Shown: positions 9,486 through 19,038, numbered from the stretch's first letter. The stretch: DNA of 64,000 nucleotides from Lunatimonas lonarensis (GCF_000390185.1 NZ_AQHR01000070.1:1-64000); one strand, 5' to 3'. Notes: generated by a model from the sequence alone, not told the origin. A program made the numbers and translations.

Positions 9486-10544
9486 TCACAGGAAATCCAC
9501 ATCCACGTTAAAGGGGTATTTCATCAGGTACTGAAGGGCTGTTTCCACTTTAAAAGACTCGAAAAGGACTTTGTAGAGGTTTTCGGTAATGGGTGCCCGC
9601 AGATCCTTGCTCTCCAAAAAAAGTTTGATCAACCGCACCGTGTTGATGCCCTCCGCCACCTCTTCCATATCGGCTACGATGGCTGACAATTGTTCTCCCT
9701 TGGCAAGTCGGTATCCCACTGTAAAATTTCTGGACAGGGTGGAGTTACAGGTAGTTACCAGATCCCCTATACCCGCAAGGCCGATAAACGACTTGGTACT
9801 GCCCCCCAGCGCATTTCCCAGATAAATCAGCTCAACCATCCCCCTAGAAACAAGAAGTCCCTTGGCATTTTCCCCCAAGCCTAGCCCGGAGAGTGCTCCG
9901 GCTGCGATGGCAATCGTATTTTTGAGCACACCACTGAGCTCTACCCCTATGATATCCGAGTTGCCGTACACTTGAAAGTTGTCCGAACGGAGTAGCCGCT
10001 GTCCCTCCAATATCACTTCGTTGTACCGGCTGGCAATCACCGTAGCAGCCGGCTGCTTCTGCATCAGTTCCTTGGCAAGATTGGGGCCTGCCAGGCACCC
10101 TACCCGTACCACCACGGTCTCCTGCAAGATCACCTCACTCATGGTGGAAATGTGCTCCCGGCTTATCTTGTTTACCTCATCCATGGTTTTTCCCTCGGGC
10201 AAGGTCAGTGATAGACCCTTTGTGCCATGAATAAGAAAATGATAAGGGTGCAAAAAAGGCGCAAATAGCCGCATAACTTCCCTAAACCCCCCTGAAGGAA
10301 TCATCGGAAACAGGGTGCCACAGGCCTGGCAGATAAACTCCGGATCTCCGGTACCCACAATGGAGTGAGCCAAGGCCCTTCCTCTAGCCGTGTGTTGGGT
10401 GTTTATTTCCTCCACGACCTCTGGATCTCGGGCGTAGACCAGTACACGGTTTTTCTCGGCCAACAGGTTGGCAATTGCCACGCCAAAGCTGCCCACACCG
10501 ATCACGCCTACCGACTTATCCCTTGAATAGCTTTTCGAGCTCAT
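9486..10544 (-). CDS. gpsA: Glycerol-3-phosphate dehydrogenase [NAD(P)+]
   Basis: Makes sn-glycerol-3-phosphate from dihydroxyacetone phosphate for phospholipid synthesis in the cytosol. The start at 10544 (MSSKSYS) gives 352 residues, close to the family norm. A longer reading to 10652 would add 36 residues with no family character lying within the upstream gene. The Rossmann motif GVGSFG is at residues 16-21; further family segments are the GCLAGPNLAKE motif, the ELSGVLKN segment with the catalytic lysine, and GLAGIGDLVTTC. It overlaps the acyltransferase gene by 29 nt on the same strand, so the enzyme making the substrate and a likely enzyme using it are coupled. Confidence 0.95.
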   Translation of the reverse strand: MSSKSYSRDKSVGVIGVGSFGVAIANLLAEKNRVLVYARDPEVVEEINTQHTARGRALAHSIVGTGDPEFICQACGTLFPMIPSGGFREVMRLFAPFLHPYHFLIHGTKGLSLTLPEGKTMDEVNKISREHISTMSEVILQETVVVRVGCLAGPNLAKELMQKQPAATVIASRYNEVILEGQRLLRSDNFQVYGNSDIIGVELSGVLKNTIAIAAGALSGLGLGENAKGLLVSRGMVELIYLGNALGGSTKSFIGLAGIGDLVTTCNSTLSRNFTVGYRLAKGEQLSAIVADMEEVAEGINTVRLIKLFLESKDLRAPITENLYKVLFESFKVETALQYLMKYPFNVDVDFL

Positions 10545-12219
10545 AGCCTTGCAGTCTGTTATGATAGTAGTACAATAGGTTAAGGTCCTCGGTGAGAATC
10601 TCCTGTGACTTACCGAGCACCAGAGGACGTTTGGCATGGTACATACCCACATTGTCCAGTCCGTGCCGGATAATTCGGTCTATGTCGTCATTTAAATGCG
10701 GCGCCATGTGTACCCTTCCTTGGCTCTTTAGCTGGCGAATTTTGTCCAACACCCGAGTGCAAGCTGCTTTAAAGGTGTCATAGGGTATGGAAATATCCTC
10801 CTCCGGCAACTTGAGCAGGCTAAAAAGATCCAGCTTTTTGTTGGCCCGCTTGATCAGGTTAAATGCTGTAAAGGCAACCACATGGCTGCTAAAAACCCGG
10901 TTGATCTTGTGGAACTCCTCCACGATCCTGTTTCCGAGTGCCTTGGTATATTCCTCCTCCCGCTGGGTGTCTACCGTCAGCTTGCCATTGGAAACAAAAT
11001 AATCCCTGCAATCAACGATCCGTCCGAATTTATCCAAGCTCCTACCCTCTTCATCTACATAGTTGCCCATGATATCCATGGCCCTGCCAATGGATACCGA
11101 AATATCTGATCCCTTGGTAAAGAACTTGACCAAAAACTTGGAAATCTTATACGAAGTGGAAAATTCGTCCGTCTCCTTGTAGTAGCGCTCCTGTCCCATG
11201 AGGTTCAGGTGCTCATGTATCAGGCTTGGTGCCTCCAGCACGAAATGGTAGTTGATCGTAACGGGCACAATGAAAATCTTACCGGAAACGTCGTTTAAAT
11301 TCTTTTCAAAATTTGCACGCTGGGCTTCCACAGCCGTACTGAGCAGTCCCAGTTTCAGCTTGGATTCAATATTTCCACTTCTAGACCGGGTTCCACCCGG
11401 AAAAAACAGGCTATGGCAGCCAAATTGAATGGCCTCTGAGGAATACGTTTTCAACGTCTCCACGTATACCAAGTTCTTCTTTCTTCTGTCTACCTTATAA
11501 GCACCCAGCGCATCCATGAAATACGCAAAAATCTGAATATTGAACAGGTTTAGACCGGCACCGTAAATAAAGGGCGGCAGCCCCAATGTGCTGATGGTCC
11601 AGCCTATTAGAATACTGTCCAGGTTGGAAAAGTGGGTAGGCACCATAACGATGGTCCCTTTTGAGGCCAGGTCACGGAGCTGATCGGTCTCTCCGATTAT
11701 CTGAATTTTATCCTGAAGACTGTACTGGTTGCTGAAAAATGACTTAACCCCCTTTACCCGCGCAGCATTGAGCAACCGGGAAAAACCAAAGGTGACCATA
11801 CTACGGGTCATCTTGTAGTGCGAATGCTTGAAGTTACTGGCTATTTCCTCCACATACCGGCGTACAATCGTCTCAAGTATATCCAGGTAGGCCTTTCGTT
11901 TCTGTTCCGAGGATAGGCCCTGCTCTAACTCCACGGCGAGCAGCGACGACTTTATTTTCGACCAGAACAACGGCTCATCATCCGGATCTACCAACCATGG
12001 ATTTTGCTTTAAGCGCATCCGCTCCCTGTAAAGAGCGGTTTCCAGCTCTTCCTTCAACAGGTGCAGTCGATTACCTGTCAGCTCCAGTATCCGTGCCATA
12101 CTGGCTTCGGTCACCAAGGTGATAAACGCTTTCCGGTCTTTGGCTAGCTTTACGACGGGCCATTCATCCTTACGGGGCAAAATCGGATCATAGGCGTGCT
12201 TGATATAGTCGTCAGTCAA
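10516..12219 (-). CDS. Glycerophosphate acyltransferase (HX4D/PlsB-like)
   Basis: A 567-residue protein with an acyltransferase core: H196-F-S-N-L-D201 (the HX4D catalytic motif) and FFPGGTRSRSG, the acceptor phosphate-binding block. Long flanking regions without clear transmembrane helices and a C-terminal helical part make it much larger than PlsC and closer to PlsB-like glycerol-3-phosphate or other glycerolipid acyltransferases. It probably acylates glycerol-3-phosphate or lysophosphatidate at the inner membrane; overlap with gpsA favours a place in phospholipid synthesis. The exact substrate is inference. Confidence 0.82.
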   Translation of the reverse strand: MTDDYIKHAYDPILPRKDEWPVVKLAKDRKAFITLVTEASMARILELTGNRLHLLKEELETALYRERMRLKQNPWLVDPDDEPLFWSKIKSSLLAVELEQGLSSEQKRKAYLDILETIVRRYVEEIASNFKHSHYKMTRSMVTFGFSRLLNAARVKGVKSFFSNQYSLQDKIQIIGETDQLRDLASKGTIVMVPTHFSNLDSILIGWTISTLGLPPFIYGAGLNLFNIQIFAYFMDALGAYKVDRRKKNLVYVETLKTYSSEAIQFGCHSLFFPGGTRSRSGNIESKLKLGLLSTAVEAQRANFEKNLNDVSGKIFIVPVTINYHFVLEAPSLIHEHLNLMGQERYYKETDEFSTSYKISKFLVKFFTKGSDISVSIGRAMDIMGNYVDEEGRSLDKFGRIVDCRDYFVSNGKLTVDTQREEEYTKALGNRIVEEFHKINRVFSSHVVAFTAFNLIKRANKKLDLFSLLKLPEEDISIPYDTFKAACTRVLDKIRQLKSQGRVHMAPHLNDDIDRIIRHGLDNVGMYHAKRPLVLGKSQEILTEDLNLLYYYHNRLQGYELEKLFKG

Positions 12220-12240
12220 GTTTTCAGTGTTTGGTAACTA

Positions 12241-12248
12241 CAAAGATA
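12241..12248 (-). promoter_or_regulatory. Bacteroidota -7 box for acyltransferase-gpsA
   Basis: Read on the - strand the sequence is TATCTTTG, an exact match to the Bacteroidota -7 consensus TAnnTTTG, 21 nt upstream of the start at 12219. No good -33 TTG is found at the usual distance, so this is a single-box call. Confidence 0.5.
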
Positions 12249-12372
12249 GAAAAAACCAGAACCCTTATGCCGTAAACAAAAGGGCTGCTTTTGGAATAAA
12301 TGCCAAGTTATACATTTTCAATCGAGATTTGAATTTTTTGAAAGTAACCAAACAGATTATTCAGGAATGCCG

Positions 12373-12404
12373 TTTTGTCAATGAACGAATAGGTCGTATT
12401 ATTG
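12373..12404 (+). promoter_or_regulatory. Promoter for polyprenyl synthase
   Basis: TTTTG at 12373-12377, a 19-nt spacer, then TATTATTG at 12397-12404 (one mismatch to TAnnTTTG). Spacing fits Bacteroidota -33/-7 promoters and the predicted start of transcription is about 10 nt before the ATG at 12421. Confidence 0.45.
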
Positions 12405-12420
12405 CACCACCATAGGCAAA

Positions 12421-13395
12421 ATGAAGCAGGATTTAACCCAGATACAGGCCCCGATTGCAACGGAGATGGCTGATTTTGAAAAAAAGTTTCGCGCTTTTAT
12501 GAAAAGTAACGTGAAACTTTTGGATCATATCACCTCCTACATCGTAAAGCGAAAGGGCAAGCAGATGCGCCCCATGTTTGTGTTTCTCACAGCGGGTGTG
12601 TCCGGGGGTATCAGCGAATCCACCTACCGTGGTGCCGCCCTGATCGAGTTGCTGCATACCGCCACGCTGGTACATGATGATGTGGTAGATGATGCCAACT
12701 ACCGCAGGGGATTCTTTTCGGTCAATGCGCTGTGGAAAAACAAAATCGCCGTTTTGGTTGGGGATTACCTCCTGTCCCGTGGGCTGCTGCTCAGTGTGGA
12801 CAACGGAGACTTTGAGTTGCTTCGGATTGTCTCCCATGCGGTACGTGAAATGAGCGAGGGTGAGCTGCTACAGATCGCCAAAGCCCGAAACCTCGACATC
12901 ACGGAGGAGGTGTATTATACCATCATCCGGCAAAAAACAGCAAGCCTGATTGCATCCTGCTGTTCGGTGGGAGCAGCTACCGCGCAGTCGGACCAAGGGC
13001 TTATCGAGAAAATGCGGCTGTTTGGCGAAAAAGTCGGTATGGCATTTCAGATAAAAGACGACCTTTTTGACTATGGGCAAGACGTGGTGGGCAAACCTGT
13101 GGGTATCGATATTAAAGAAAAAAAACTGACCCTTCCCCTTATATACTCCCTAAACCATGCCTCATGGCTGGACAAAAAACGAATCATCTACCTTATCCGA
13201 AACAAAAACGAGGATAAAAAGGCGGTAAATGAGGTGATATCCTTTGTAAAGCAATCAGGTGGGCTGGAGTACTCCGAAAAAATCATGAACAACTTTTACC
13301 GGGAGGCGTTGGAAATCCTCGATGACCTTCCCGCCTCCGAATACAAAGCTTCCTTGGCCGACCTGGTCACCTACACCATAGAGCGAAAAAAATAA
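12421..13395 (+). CDS. Polyprenyl diphosphate synthase (octaprenyl-type)
   Basis: A 324-residue trans-isoprenyl diphosphate synthase. The first aspartate-rich motif is D86-D-V-V-D90 in LVHDDVVDDANYRRG and the second is D213-D-L-F-D217 in FQIKDDLFDYGQD. GKQMRP near residue 45 binds diphosphate. It condenses isopentenyl diphosphate units into a long all-trans chain, usually the tail of menaquinone in this phylum. Residues before the first motif that set chain length are not bulky in an obvious way, so product length is open. It stands alone upstream of the dcw cluster with a 341-nt gap. Confidence 0.92.
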   Translation: MKQDLTQIQAPIATEMADFEKKFRAFMKSNVKLLDHITSYIVKRKGKQMRPMFVFLTAGVSGGISESTYRGAALIELLHTATLVHDDVVDDANYRRGFFSVNALWKNKIAVLVGDYLLSRGLLLSVDNGDFELLRIVSHAVREMSEGELLQIAKARNLDITEEVYYTIIRQKTASLIASCCSVGAATAQSDQGLIEKMRLFGEKVGMAFQIKDDLFDYGQDVVGKPVGIDIKEKKLTLPLIYSLNHASWLDKKRIIYLIRNKNEDKKAVNEVISFVKQSGGLEYSEKIMNNFYREALEILDDLPASEYKASLADLVTYTIERKK

Positions 13396-13654
13396 CCGGA
13401 CAAAACCAATATTTTTCAGAGCTTGCATTTCCATGGGATTTTCCCCCACTTTACTTTTATGAACTGAAATCCAAATTCCTAGCTGTCAATTTCATTTTGT
13501 ATCCTACAAACCCATAATCAGAGCCAGAACAGGTTTTTGGGGACTTTTCACTTCAAAAAAAGCGCTACTAAACCCGTGAAATTCAGCGGATAGTGGATTG
13601 TTTTTTTTGACAAAAAGATTGCATTGATTCTAACTTTTGGATACTTTTATACTC

Positions 13655-13690
13655 AAGTGGTAAAAAGTGGGGCATTGTGGTAGATAGTGT
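13655..13690 (+). promoter_or_regulatory. Probable MraZ operator: four boxes at exact 10-bp period
   Basis: The boxes AAGTGG, AAGTGG, TTGTGG and TAGTGT start at 13655, 13665, 13675 and 13685, so the GTGG/GTGT cores recur exactly every 10 bp (13657, 13667, 13677, 13687), one helical turn. MraZ in other bacteria binds short G-rich direct repeats of this spacing upstream of its own operon (TGGGN with 5-nt spacers in E. coli; AAAGTG-type repeats in Mycoplasma). The array ends 12 nt before the -7 box, so bound MraZ would cover the -33 region. The rest of the 341-nt gap (13396-13654) shows no gene. Confidence 0.75.
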
Positions 13691-13702
13691 TTGATGATTT
13701 AT

Positions 13703-13710
13703 TACTTTTG
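13703..13710 (+). promoter_or_regulatory. -7 box of the dcw cluster promoter
   Basis: TACTTTTG matches the Bacteroidota -7 consensus TAnnTTTG exactly, 26 nt before the mraZ ATG. The nearest upstream TTG (13675-13677) lies 25 nt away, a little far for a -33 box, and belongs to the third operator repeat, as expected for a repressor-controlled promoter. Confidence 0.6.
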
Positions 13711-13736
13711 TATTTACGGTAATTTTTAAAAAAGGC

Positions 13737-14186
13737 ATGGGAGTTTTCACGGGAGATTATATATGCAAACTGGACGCCAAAGGGCGCCTGGTTCTCCCTG
13801 CGAGGCTGAAAGCTTCACTTCCCGAATCTCCCAGCAACGAACTTTACCTCCGAAAAGGGCTGGAAAACTGCCTGGTCTTAAGAACACACCTCGAAGCGAA
13901 AAAAGAATATAGCCTTCTGGCAAATCTGGATGCCACGGACGAACGGGTCAGGGATTTCCAAAGGGCCTACTTTCGACGGGAGGTGATTGTGGAAATGGAC
14001 AGTGCTGGCAGGATCCTCATACCCAAAAACCTTTTGCTATACGCAAAGCTCGAGGATTCGGCAAGCGTAATCGGTATTGGTACCCGCATCGAAATTTGGA
14101 ATACTGAATCGCTCGATGCAAGGGAAGAAGCGGCCCTAGGAAACTACGCAGCAATGTACTCGGAATTTATGGGAAAAAATGGATAA
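13737..14186 (+). CDS. mraZ: Transcriptional regulator MraZ
   Basis: A 149-residue protein with two SpoVT/AbrB-like half domains, each carrying the family DxxGR motif: CKLDAKGRLVLPARL near residue 14 and VEMDSAGRILIPKNL near residue 88. MraZ forms ring-shaped multimers and represses the dcw operon by binding repeats upstream of itself; those repeats are visible 47 nt or more before the start. It is the first gene of the cluster and overlaps rsmH by 8 nt. Confidence 0.96.
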   Translation: MGVFTGDYICKLDAKGRLVLPARLKASLPESPSNELYLRKGLENCLVLRTHLEAKKEYSLLANLDATDERVRDFQRAYFRREVIVEMDSAGRILIPKNLLLYAKLEDSASVIGIGTRIEIWNTESLDAREEAALGNYAAMYSEFMGKNG

Positions 14187-15084
14187 TGAAACCTACCATA
14201 TACCGGTCATGCTCCAAGCATGCATTCAGGGCTTGAACATCAAGCCTGAAGGGACCTACCTGGACCTCACGTTCGGTGGTGGTGGGCATTCGCGCGAAAT
14301 CCTAAAACACCTAAAAGGGGGTCATTTATTTGGTTTTGACCAGGATAGCGATGTATTGGACAATGTACCGGATGACGATAGGTTCACCTTCCTACAGGCC
14401 AACTTCCGGGATCTGAAGCGTTACCTTAAGCTATATGGTGTCCACCAGGTGGATGGCATTTTGGCTGATTTGGGTATTTCCTCCCATCAGATCGACGAGC
14501 CTGGCAGGGGATTCTCCACCCGCTATGATGCAGACCTGGATATGCGGATGAATCAATCGGGAGACCTTACCGCTGCCAGTATCCTCCATAGCTACGAAGA
14601 GGAGGAACTCCACAGGATATTTGGGCAGTATGGCGAAGTAAAGAACGCAAAGAGCCTCGCCAGGGCGATTGTGGCAGAGCGGGCCGTAAACCCCATTCAA
14701 ACCATCGCCCACTTCAAAAGTCTCCTGGAGCGCTTTGCCCCACGCGGCAAACAGTTCAAATACTTTGCCCAGGTCTTTCAGGCCCTACGCATCGTGGTAA
14801 ACGATGAATTGGGAGCCTTAAGAGATATGCTGACCCAAAGTGCGGAGGTATTGGCCCCCGGTGGGCGACTGGTGGTCATGAGCTATCATTCCCTTGAGGA
14901 CCGTCTGGTAAAAAACTTCATACAAAAGGGGAAGTTCCATGGAGAGGTAGACAAGGATTTCTTTGGGAACATCCAGCGACCCTTGGAACCGGTCAACAAA
15001 AAGGCCCTTGTGGCCGATTCAGAAGAGGTGGCTTCCAACCCTCGGGCCAGAAGCGCCAAGTTGAGAATTGCAGAAAAAAGATAG
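14179..15084 (+). CDS. rsmH: 16S rRNA (cytosine(1402)-N(4))-methyltransferase
   Basis: A 301-residue S-adenosylmethionine enzyme methylating N4 of C1402 in the ribosomal P site. The SAM-binding motif YLDLTFGGGGHSREIL begins near residue 29, ILADLGISSHQIDEPGRGFS is the RsmH signature, and VVMSYHSLEDRLVKNF near residue 233 is the conserved C-terminal block. The length is normal. It is the second gene of the dcw cluster, translationally overlapping mraZ. Confidence 0.97.
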   Translation: MDNETYHIPVMLQACIQGLNIKPEGTYLDLTFGGGGHSREILKHLKGGHLFGFDQDSDVLDNVPDDDRFTFLQANFRDLKRYLKLYGVHQVDGILADLGISSHQIDEPGRGFSTRYDADLDMRMNQSGDLTAASILHSYEEEELHRIFGQYGEVKNAKSLARAIVAERAVNPIQTIAHFKSLLERFAPRGKQFKYFAQVFQALRIVVNDELGALRDMLTQSAEVLAPGGRLVVMSYHSLEDRLVKNFIQKGKFHGEVDKDFFGNIQRPLEPVNKKALVADSEEVASNPRARSAKLRIAEKR

Positions 15085-15086
15085 GT

Positions 15087-15473
15087 ATGGCAGGCAACAC
15101 CTTTAAATCCAAAGTCAACGCCAGGCCCGGTATCCAACAGCCGGGAAACCGGCGCAACCTGTTCGGTTTCATTGAACGAAAACTGGCACTCACCGGCCTA
15201 TTCGGGGAAGGGGTACCCGTCGGTCTGGTTCCTCCTTTTCTATATGCGGCGTCGCTGGCGCTAATCTATATATGGAGCAACCATAAGGCAGAAAATACAA
15301 TCCGAAAAATCGAAATCCTACAACAGGAGGTCGAAGACATCCGTGCAGACGTAACCACGCTCGAAGCGGCCTTTATGTACGCCGGAAAGCAATCGGAAGT
15401 GGCCAAGAAAATTGCACCACTTGGCATAGAAGAAATTGATAGACCACCCCATAAAATCGTCTTGAAAAAGTGA
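15087..15473 (+). CDS. ftsL: FtsL-like division protein
   Basis: A 128-residue single-pass membrane protein placed between rsmH and ftsI, exactly where ftsL lies in the dcw cluster. A basic cytoplasmic N-terminus (1-44) is followed by a membrane helix at about 45-63 and a short predicted coiled coil (68-105) with leucine/isoleucine/valine heptads. FtsL forms a coiled-coil complex with FtsB and FtsQ that activates the FtsWI synthase. Sequence identity to model FtsL proteins is low, so the call rests on position and topology. Its stop codon overlaps the GTG start of ftsI. Confidence 0.75.
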   Translation: MAGNTFKSKVNARPGIQQPGNRRNLFGFIERKLALTGLFGEGVPVGLVPPFLYAASLALIYIWSNHKAENTIRKIEILQQEVEDIRADVTTLEAAFMYAGKQSEVAKKIAPLGIEEIDRPPHKIVLKK

Positions 15474-17575
15474 ACATCAAACGATCCATATTATTCCGTG
15501 TGAGAATAGCCTTCTTGGCAACCACGCTGATTGCCGGGGCTATCTTTTACCGTATCAGCACCATCCAATGGGTAGAGGGAGAAAAATGGCAGGAAATCTC
15601 CGAGGATATCCACCTTCAGTACCGGCCCGTAAAGGCTACCCGCGGCAACATCTACAGCAGCGATGGCAGCCTGTTGGCCACGAGCTTGCCCTTTTACCGC
15701 GTCGTACTGGATCCTAGCATCGTCTCTGAGGAAAAATTCCGTGCCAACATTGACTCCCTATCCACCCTGCTGGCGGGCTTTTACAAGGACAAGTCCGCCA
15801 CTGCCTACAGGAGAATGATCCAAGATGCCCGCGTGAGCGGTAAAAAATACCTGATAATCAACCGCAAACACATCGGCTATCAGGAAAAACTGGCCCTGAT
15901 GAAGTGGCCCATACTCCGTGAAGGCCGTCTCGGCGGCGGTGTAATCTTCGAAAAAGTCGATCAACGGTACCGGCCTTTCAAAAACCTGGCAGGCCGCACA
16001 GTGGGCTTCCTGAACGAGGACCAATATGGTGTCGGTATTGAATACAGCTTCAATGAGTACCTTCAGGGAAAAAATGGTGAGTCGCTGTTCCAAAAGATTG
16101 CAGGAGGCAGCTGGAAACCACTGCATGACGCCGATGACGTAAAGCCCGAAGACGGGTACGACATCACCACTACATTGGACATTAATATACAGGACGTGGC
16201 AGAGTCCGCCCTTTTACGCCAGCTGATGAACAAGGATGCGACGTACGGATCAGTCATCGTGATGGAAGTAGCCACCGGACATATCAAGGCACTGGCCAAC
16301 CTCGAGAAAAACAAAAAAGGAGCTGGCTATGGTGAATACTATAACTATGGTGTTGGGGAACAAGGACTCACTGAACCCGGCTCTACGTTCAAGCTGCTAT
16401 CCATGTTGGCACTGCTGGAAGAGGGGAAAACGAACCTGAACGACAGCATAGACACGGGAAACGGCGTTTACCGATTCTACGACCGATCTATGCGGGATGC
16501 CAAAACCGGAGGATTCGGGAAGATTACGGTTCGGGAAGTTTTTGAAAAATCGTCCAACATCGGTGTTTCCCGTCTGGTAAACGATCATTTCGGTACCTCT
16601 CCCTCCAATTTCCTTAATTATGTATCAAAAGCCGGATTGGACCAGCCCCTTGGCTTCCAGCTCAAAGGCGAAGCAATCCCGTTTTTCAAAAAGCCGGGCA
16701 CCAAGACCTGGTATGGAACCACCCTGCCATGGATGTCCATTGGGTACGAACTGAAGGTGACGCCCCTACAGACCTTGACCCTCTACAACGCAATTGCCAA
16801 CAACGGGAAAATGGTCAAGCCCATGATCGTTCAGCAGATCAGCAAGGGCAACTCCGTCAAAGAAACCTTCCCTACCGAGGTAATACAAAAGCAGATTGCC
16901 TCGAAGAAAACCATTCAGCAACTACAATCTTTGCTGGAGGGGGTAGTAGAAAACGGAACTGCCAGAAACATCAAAAATGAAAACTACAAAATCGCCGGTA
17001 AGACAGGAACCGCTCAAAAACTTATTGATGGCAAATACACGCAGACCTACTACACCTCCTTTGTAGGGTACTTCCCGGCCGAAAACCCGAAATACAGCGC
17101 AATTGTGATCATTGATAGTCCCAAAGGCTTCCAGGCATACGGGGGCGATATATCCGCACCCGTTTTTAAGGAAATCGCGGACAAGATCCATGCGCAGGAT
17201 CTGGAGCTAAGCCCGGAAAAAAAATCCACGAAGAAACAGCCCTCCTACGCCTCCGACCTGCCCTACATTCAAGCGGGGCTGACCGAGGATCTGCAGATGC
17301 TATGCAACAAGTTTGGCATTTCCAACCATTATCAGGAGCAGGAGCGCTGGGTGAAGTCGAGGGTAAGCAACAAGTCCATCCAATGGATATCCAACAAGGT
17401 AGATAACCATCAGATCCCGGATGTAACCGGAATGACCTTACGTGACGCTCTACATGTCCTTGAAAGCGCAGGACTACGGGTACAATATAGCGGAAAGGGA
17501 AGGGTAAAGGATCAATCCCTGACTGCCGGAACGGTTGCTTCGAAAGATCAGATCATCAAATTGGTACTAGGGTAA
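15470..17575 (+). CDS. ftsI: Septal peptidoglycan transpeptidase (PBP3/FtsI) with PASTA domain
   Basis: A 701-residue class B penicillin-binding protein that cross-links septal peptidoglycan with FtsW. An N-terminal anchor (about 10-27) is followed by a PBP dimer domain and a transpeptidase domain with all three catalytic motifs: S305-T-F-K308, S361-S-N363 and K511-T-G513. The C-terminus (about 642-701) is a PASTA domain beginning IPDVTGMTLRDAL, which binds cell wall or precursors. Translation starts at GTG 15470, overlapping the ftsL stop as GTGA; it ends as TAATG with murE. The PASTA tail is usual in Bacteroidota but absent from E. coli FtsI. Confidence 0.95.
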   Translation: MNIKRSILFRVRIAFLATTLIAGAIFYRISTIQWVEGEKWQEISEDIHLQYRPVKATRGNIYSSDGSLLATSLPFYRVVLDPSIVSEEKFRANIDSLSTLLAGFYKDKSATAYRRMIQDARVSGKKYLIINRKHIGYQEKLALMKWPILREGRLGGGVIFEKVDQRYRPFKNLAGRTVGFLNEDQYGVGIEYSFNEYLQGKNGESLFQKIAGGSWKPLHDADDVKPEDGYDITTTLDINIQDVAESALLRQLMNKDATYGSVIVMEVATGHIKALANLEKNKKGAGYGEYYNYGVGEQGLTEPGSTFKLLSMLALLEEGKTNLNDSIDTGNGVYRFYDRSMRDAKTGGFGKITVREVFEKSSNIGVSRLVNDHFGTSPSNFLNYVSKAGLDQPLGFQLKGEAIPFFKKPGTKTWYGTTLPWMSIGYELKVTPLQTLTLYNAIANNGKMVKPMIVQQISKGNSVKETFPTEVIQKQIASKKTIQQLQSLLEGVVENGTARNIKNENYKIAGKTGTAQKLIDGKYTQTYYTSFVGYFPAENPKYSAIVIIDSPKGFQAYGGDISAPVFKEIADKIHAQDLELSPEKKSTKKQPSYASDLPYIQAGLTEDLQMLCNKFGISNHYQEQERWVKSRVSNKSIQWISNKVDNHQIPDVTGMTLRDALHVLESAGLRVQYSGKGRVKDQSLTAGTVASKDQIIKLVLG

Positions 17576-19038
17576 TGCAGGTATTAAAGGACATATTATA
17601 CAAAGTATCTCTGCTCTCCACCAAGGGAGACATGGAACTGCCCATACGCCAAATCCACTTTGACAGTCGGGCCATTGCGTCAGGTGACTTATTCGTAGCC
17701 ATCCGCGGCACCCAGACCGACGGACATGCCTATATTTCAGCAGCCATAAGCCAAGGATGTGTAGCAGTGGTATGCGAGCAGCTACCGGAGAACTTGAACG
17801 AAAAGGTTACCTACGTACAGGTGACCGATTCCTCCAAGGCACTGGCCTGGATCGCCGCAAACTTCCACGGGCATCCCTCCCGAAAACTGAAACTGATAGC
17901 AGTGACCGGTACCAATGGAAAAACCACCATGGTCACCCTCTTGCATCAGCTCTACAGGGATATGGGCTACATGGCGGGAATGCTTTCTACAGTGGAAAAC
18001 CGAATCAACGACCGTATCATCCCAGCCACCCACACTACCCCCGACGCCCTTGCCATCAACAGTCTGTTGGCCGAAATGGTGCAGGCTGGATGTTCCTATT
18101 GCTTTATGGAAGCCAGTTCCCATGCCATCGTACAGGAGCGAATTGCCGGTTTACAGTTTCGGGGCGCCATCTTTACCAATATAAGCCGGGATCACCTGGA
18201 TTACCACGAAACCTTTGATGCCTATATCAAAGCAAAAAAGAAACTGTTTGACGACTTGCCGCAGGGAGCTTTTGCCCTGGTAAACGCAGACGACAAACGC
18301 GGTATGGTGATGGTGCAAAACACGCAGGCAAGTATCTACACCTACGCGCTGAAATATCCGGGAGACTTTAAGGCAAAAATCATCAGCAATACGCTGCACG
18401 GTATGGAACTCGACATAGACAACCAATCGGTATGGTTTCGAATGATCGGGGAATTCAATGCCTACAACCTCCTCGGTGTGCTCGGCACAGCGGTCGTACT
18501 GGGCGAGGAGCCAAACGAAGTGCTCATGCAACTCTCGCAACTCAGAGGTGCCGCGGGTCGCTTTGAGCAGGTAGTGTTCAACGGTGTCACGGCCATCATT
18601 GACTATGCACATACTCCCGATGCCTTAGAAAACGTATTGAAAACCATCCAAAACCTACGTACAGGCGGAGAAAAGCTTATTACCGTCGTTGGCTGTGGGG
18701 GCAACCGGGACAAGGGAAAGCGTCCGATTATGGCCAAAATTGCCTGTCTGCATAGTGACAAGGCACTCTTCACTTCAGATAATCCGCGTTACGAAGATCC
18801 CGGAGAAATCATCCGGGAAATGGAAGCAGGAATCAATCCGGTGGATCTGCGGAAGACCCTCTCTATCGCAGATCGAAGGGAAGCCATCAAAACGGCCTGC
18901 CTTATTGCACAAAAAGGAGACATTATCCTCATAGCAGGGAAAGGCCATGAAACCTATCAAGAGATCAAGGGGGTTAAATACCCCTTTGACGACAAACAGA
19001 CCGTTACCGAACTATTGAAATTAACCCACTCTGCCTGA
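17575..19038 (+). CDS. murE: UDP-MurNAc-L-Ala-D-Glu:meso-diaminopimelate ligase
   Basis: A 487-residue Mur ligase adding the third stem residue to the cytoplasmic precursor. The ATP-binding motif VTGTNGKTT lies near residue 112. D402-N-P-R405 is the signature that selects meso-diaminopimelate instead of lysine, so the wall is predicted to be the DAP type. The start overlaps the ftsI stop by 1 nt and the end overlaps mraY as ATG over TGA. Confidence 0.97.
   Translation: MQVLKDILYKVSLLSTKGDMELPIRQIHFDSRAIASGDLFVAIRGTQTDGHAYISAAISQGCVAVVCEQLPENLNEKVTYVQVTDSSKALAWIAANFHGHPSRKLKLIAVTGTNGKTTMVTLLHQLYRDMGYMAGMLSTVENRINDRIIPATHTTPDALAINSLLAEMVQAGCSYCFMEASSHAIVQERIAGLQFRGAIFTNISRDHLDYHETFDAYIKAKKKLFDDLPQGAFALVNADDKRGMVMVQNTQASIYTYALKYPGDFKAKIISNTLHGMELDIDNQSVWFRMIGEFNAYNLLGVLGTAVVLGEEPNEVLMQLSQLRGAAGRFEQVVFNGVTAIIDYAHTPDALENVLKTIQNLRTGGEKLITVVGCGGNRDKGKRPIMAKIACLHSDKALFTSDNPRYEDPGEIIREMEAGINPVDLRKTLSIADRREAIKTACLIAQKGDIILIAGKGHETYQEIKGVKYPFDDKQTVTELLKLTHSA

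Noticed and set aside
9306-9686. 126-residue open frame on the + strand
   Set aside because: It runs across the ends of the convergent PhyH and gpsA genes without any family feature.
10545-10652. 36-residue N-terminal extension of gpsA
   Set aside because: It lies wholly within the acyltransferase gene and precedes a normal start by a Cys/Thr-rich stretch alien to the family.
12227-12415. 62-residue open frame in the gap before the polyprenyl synthase
   Set aside because: It covers the divergent promoter region with two promoter-like boxes and has no family character.
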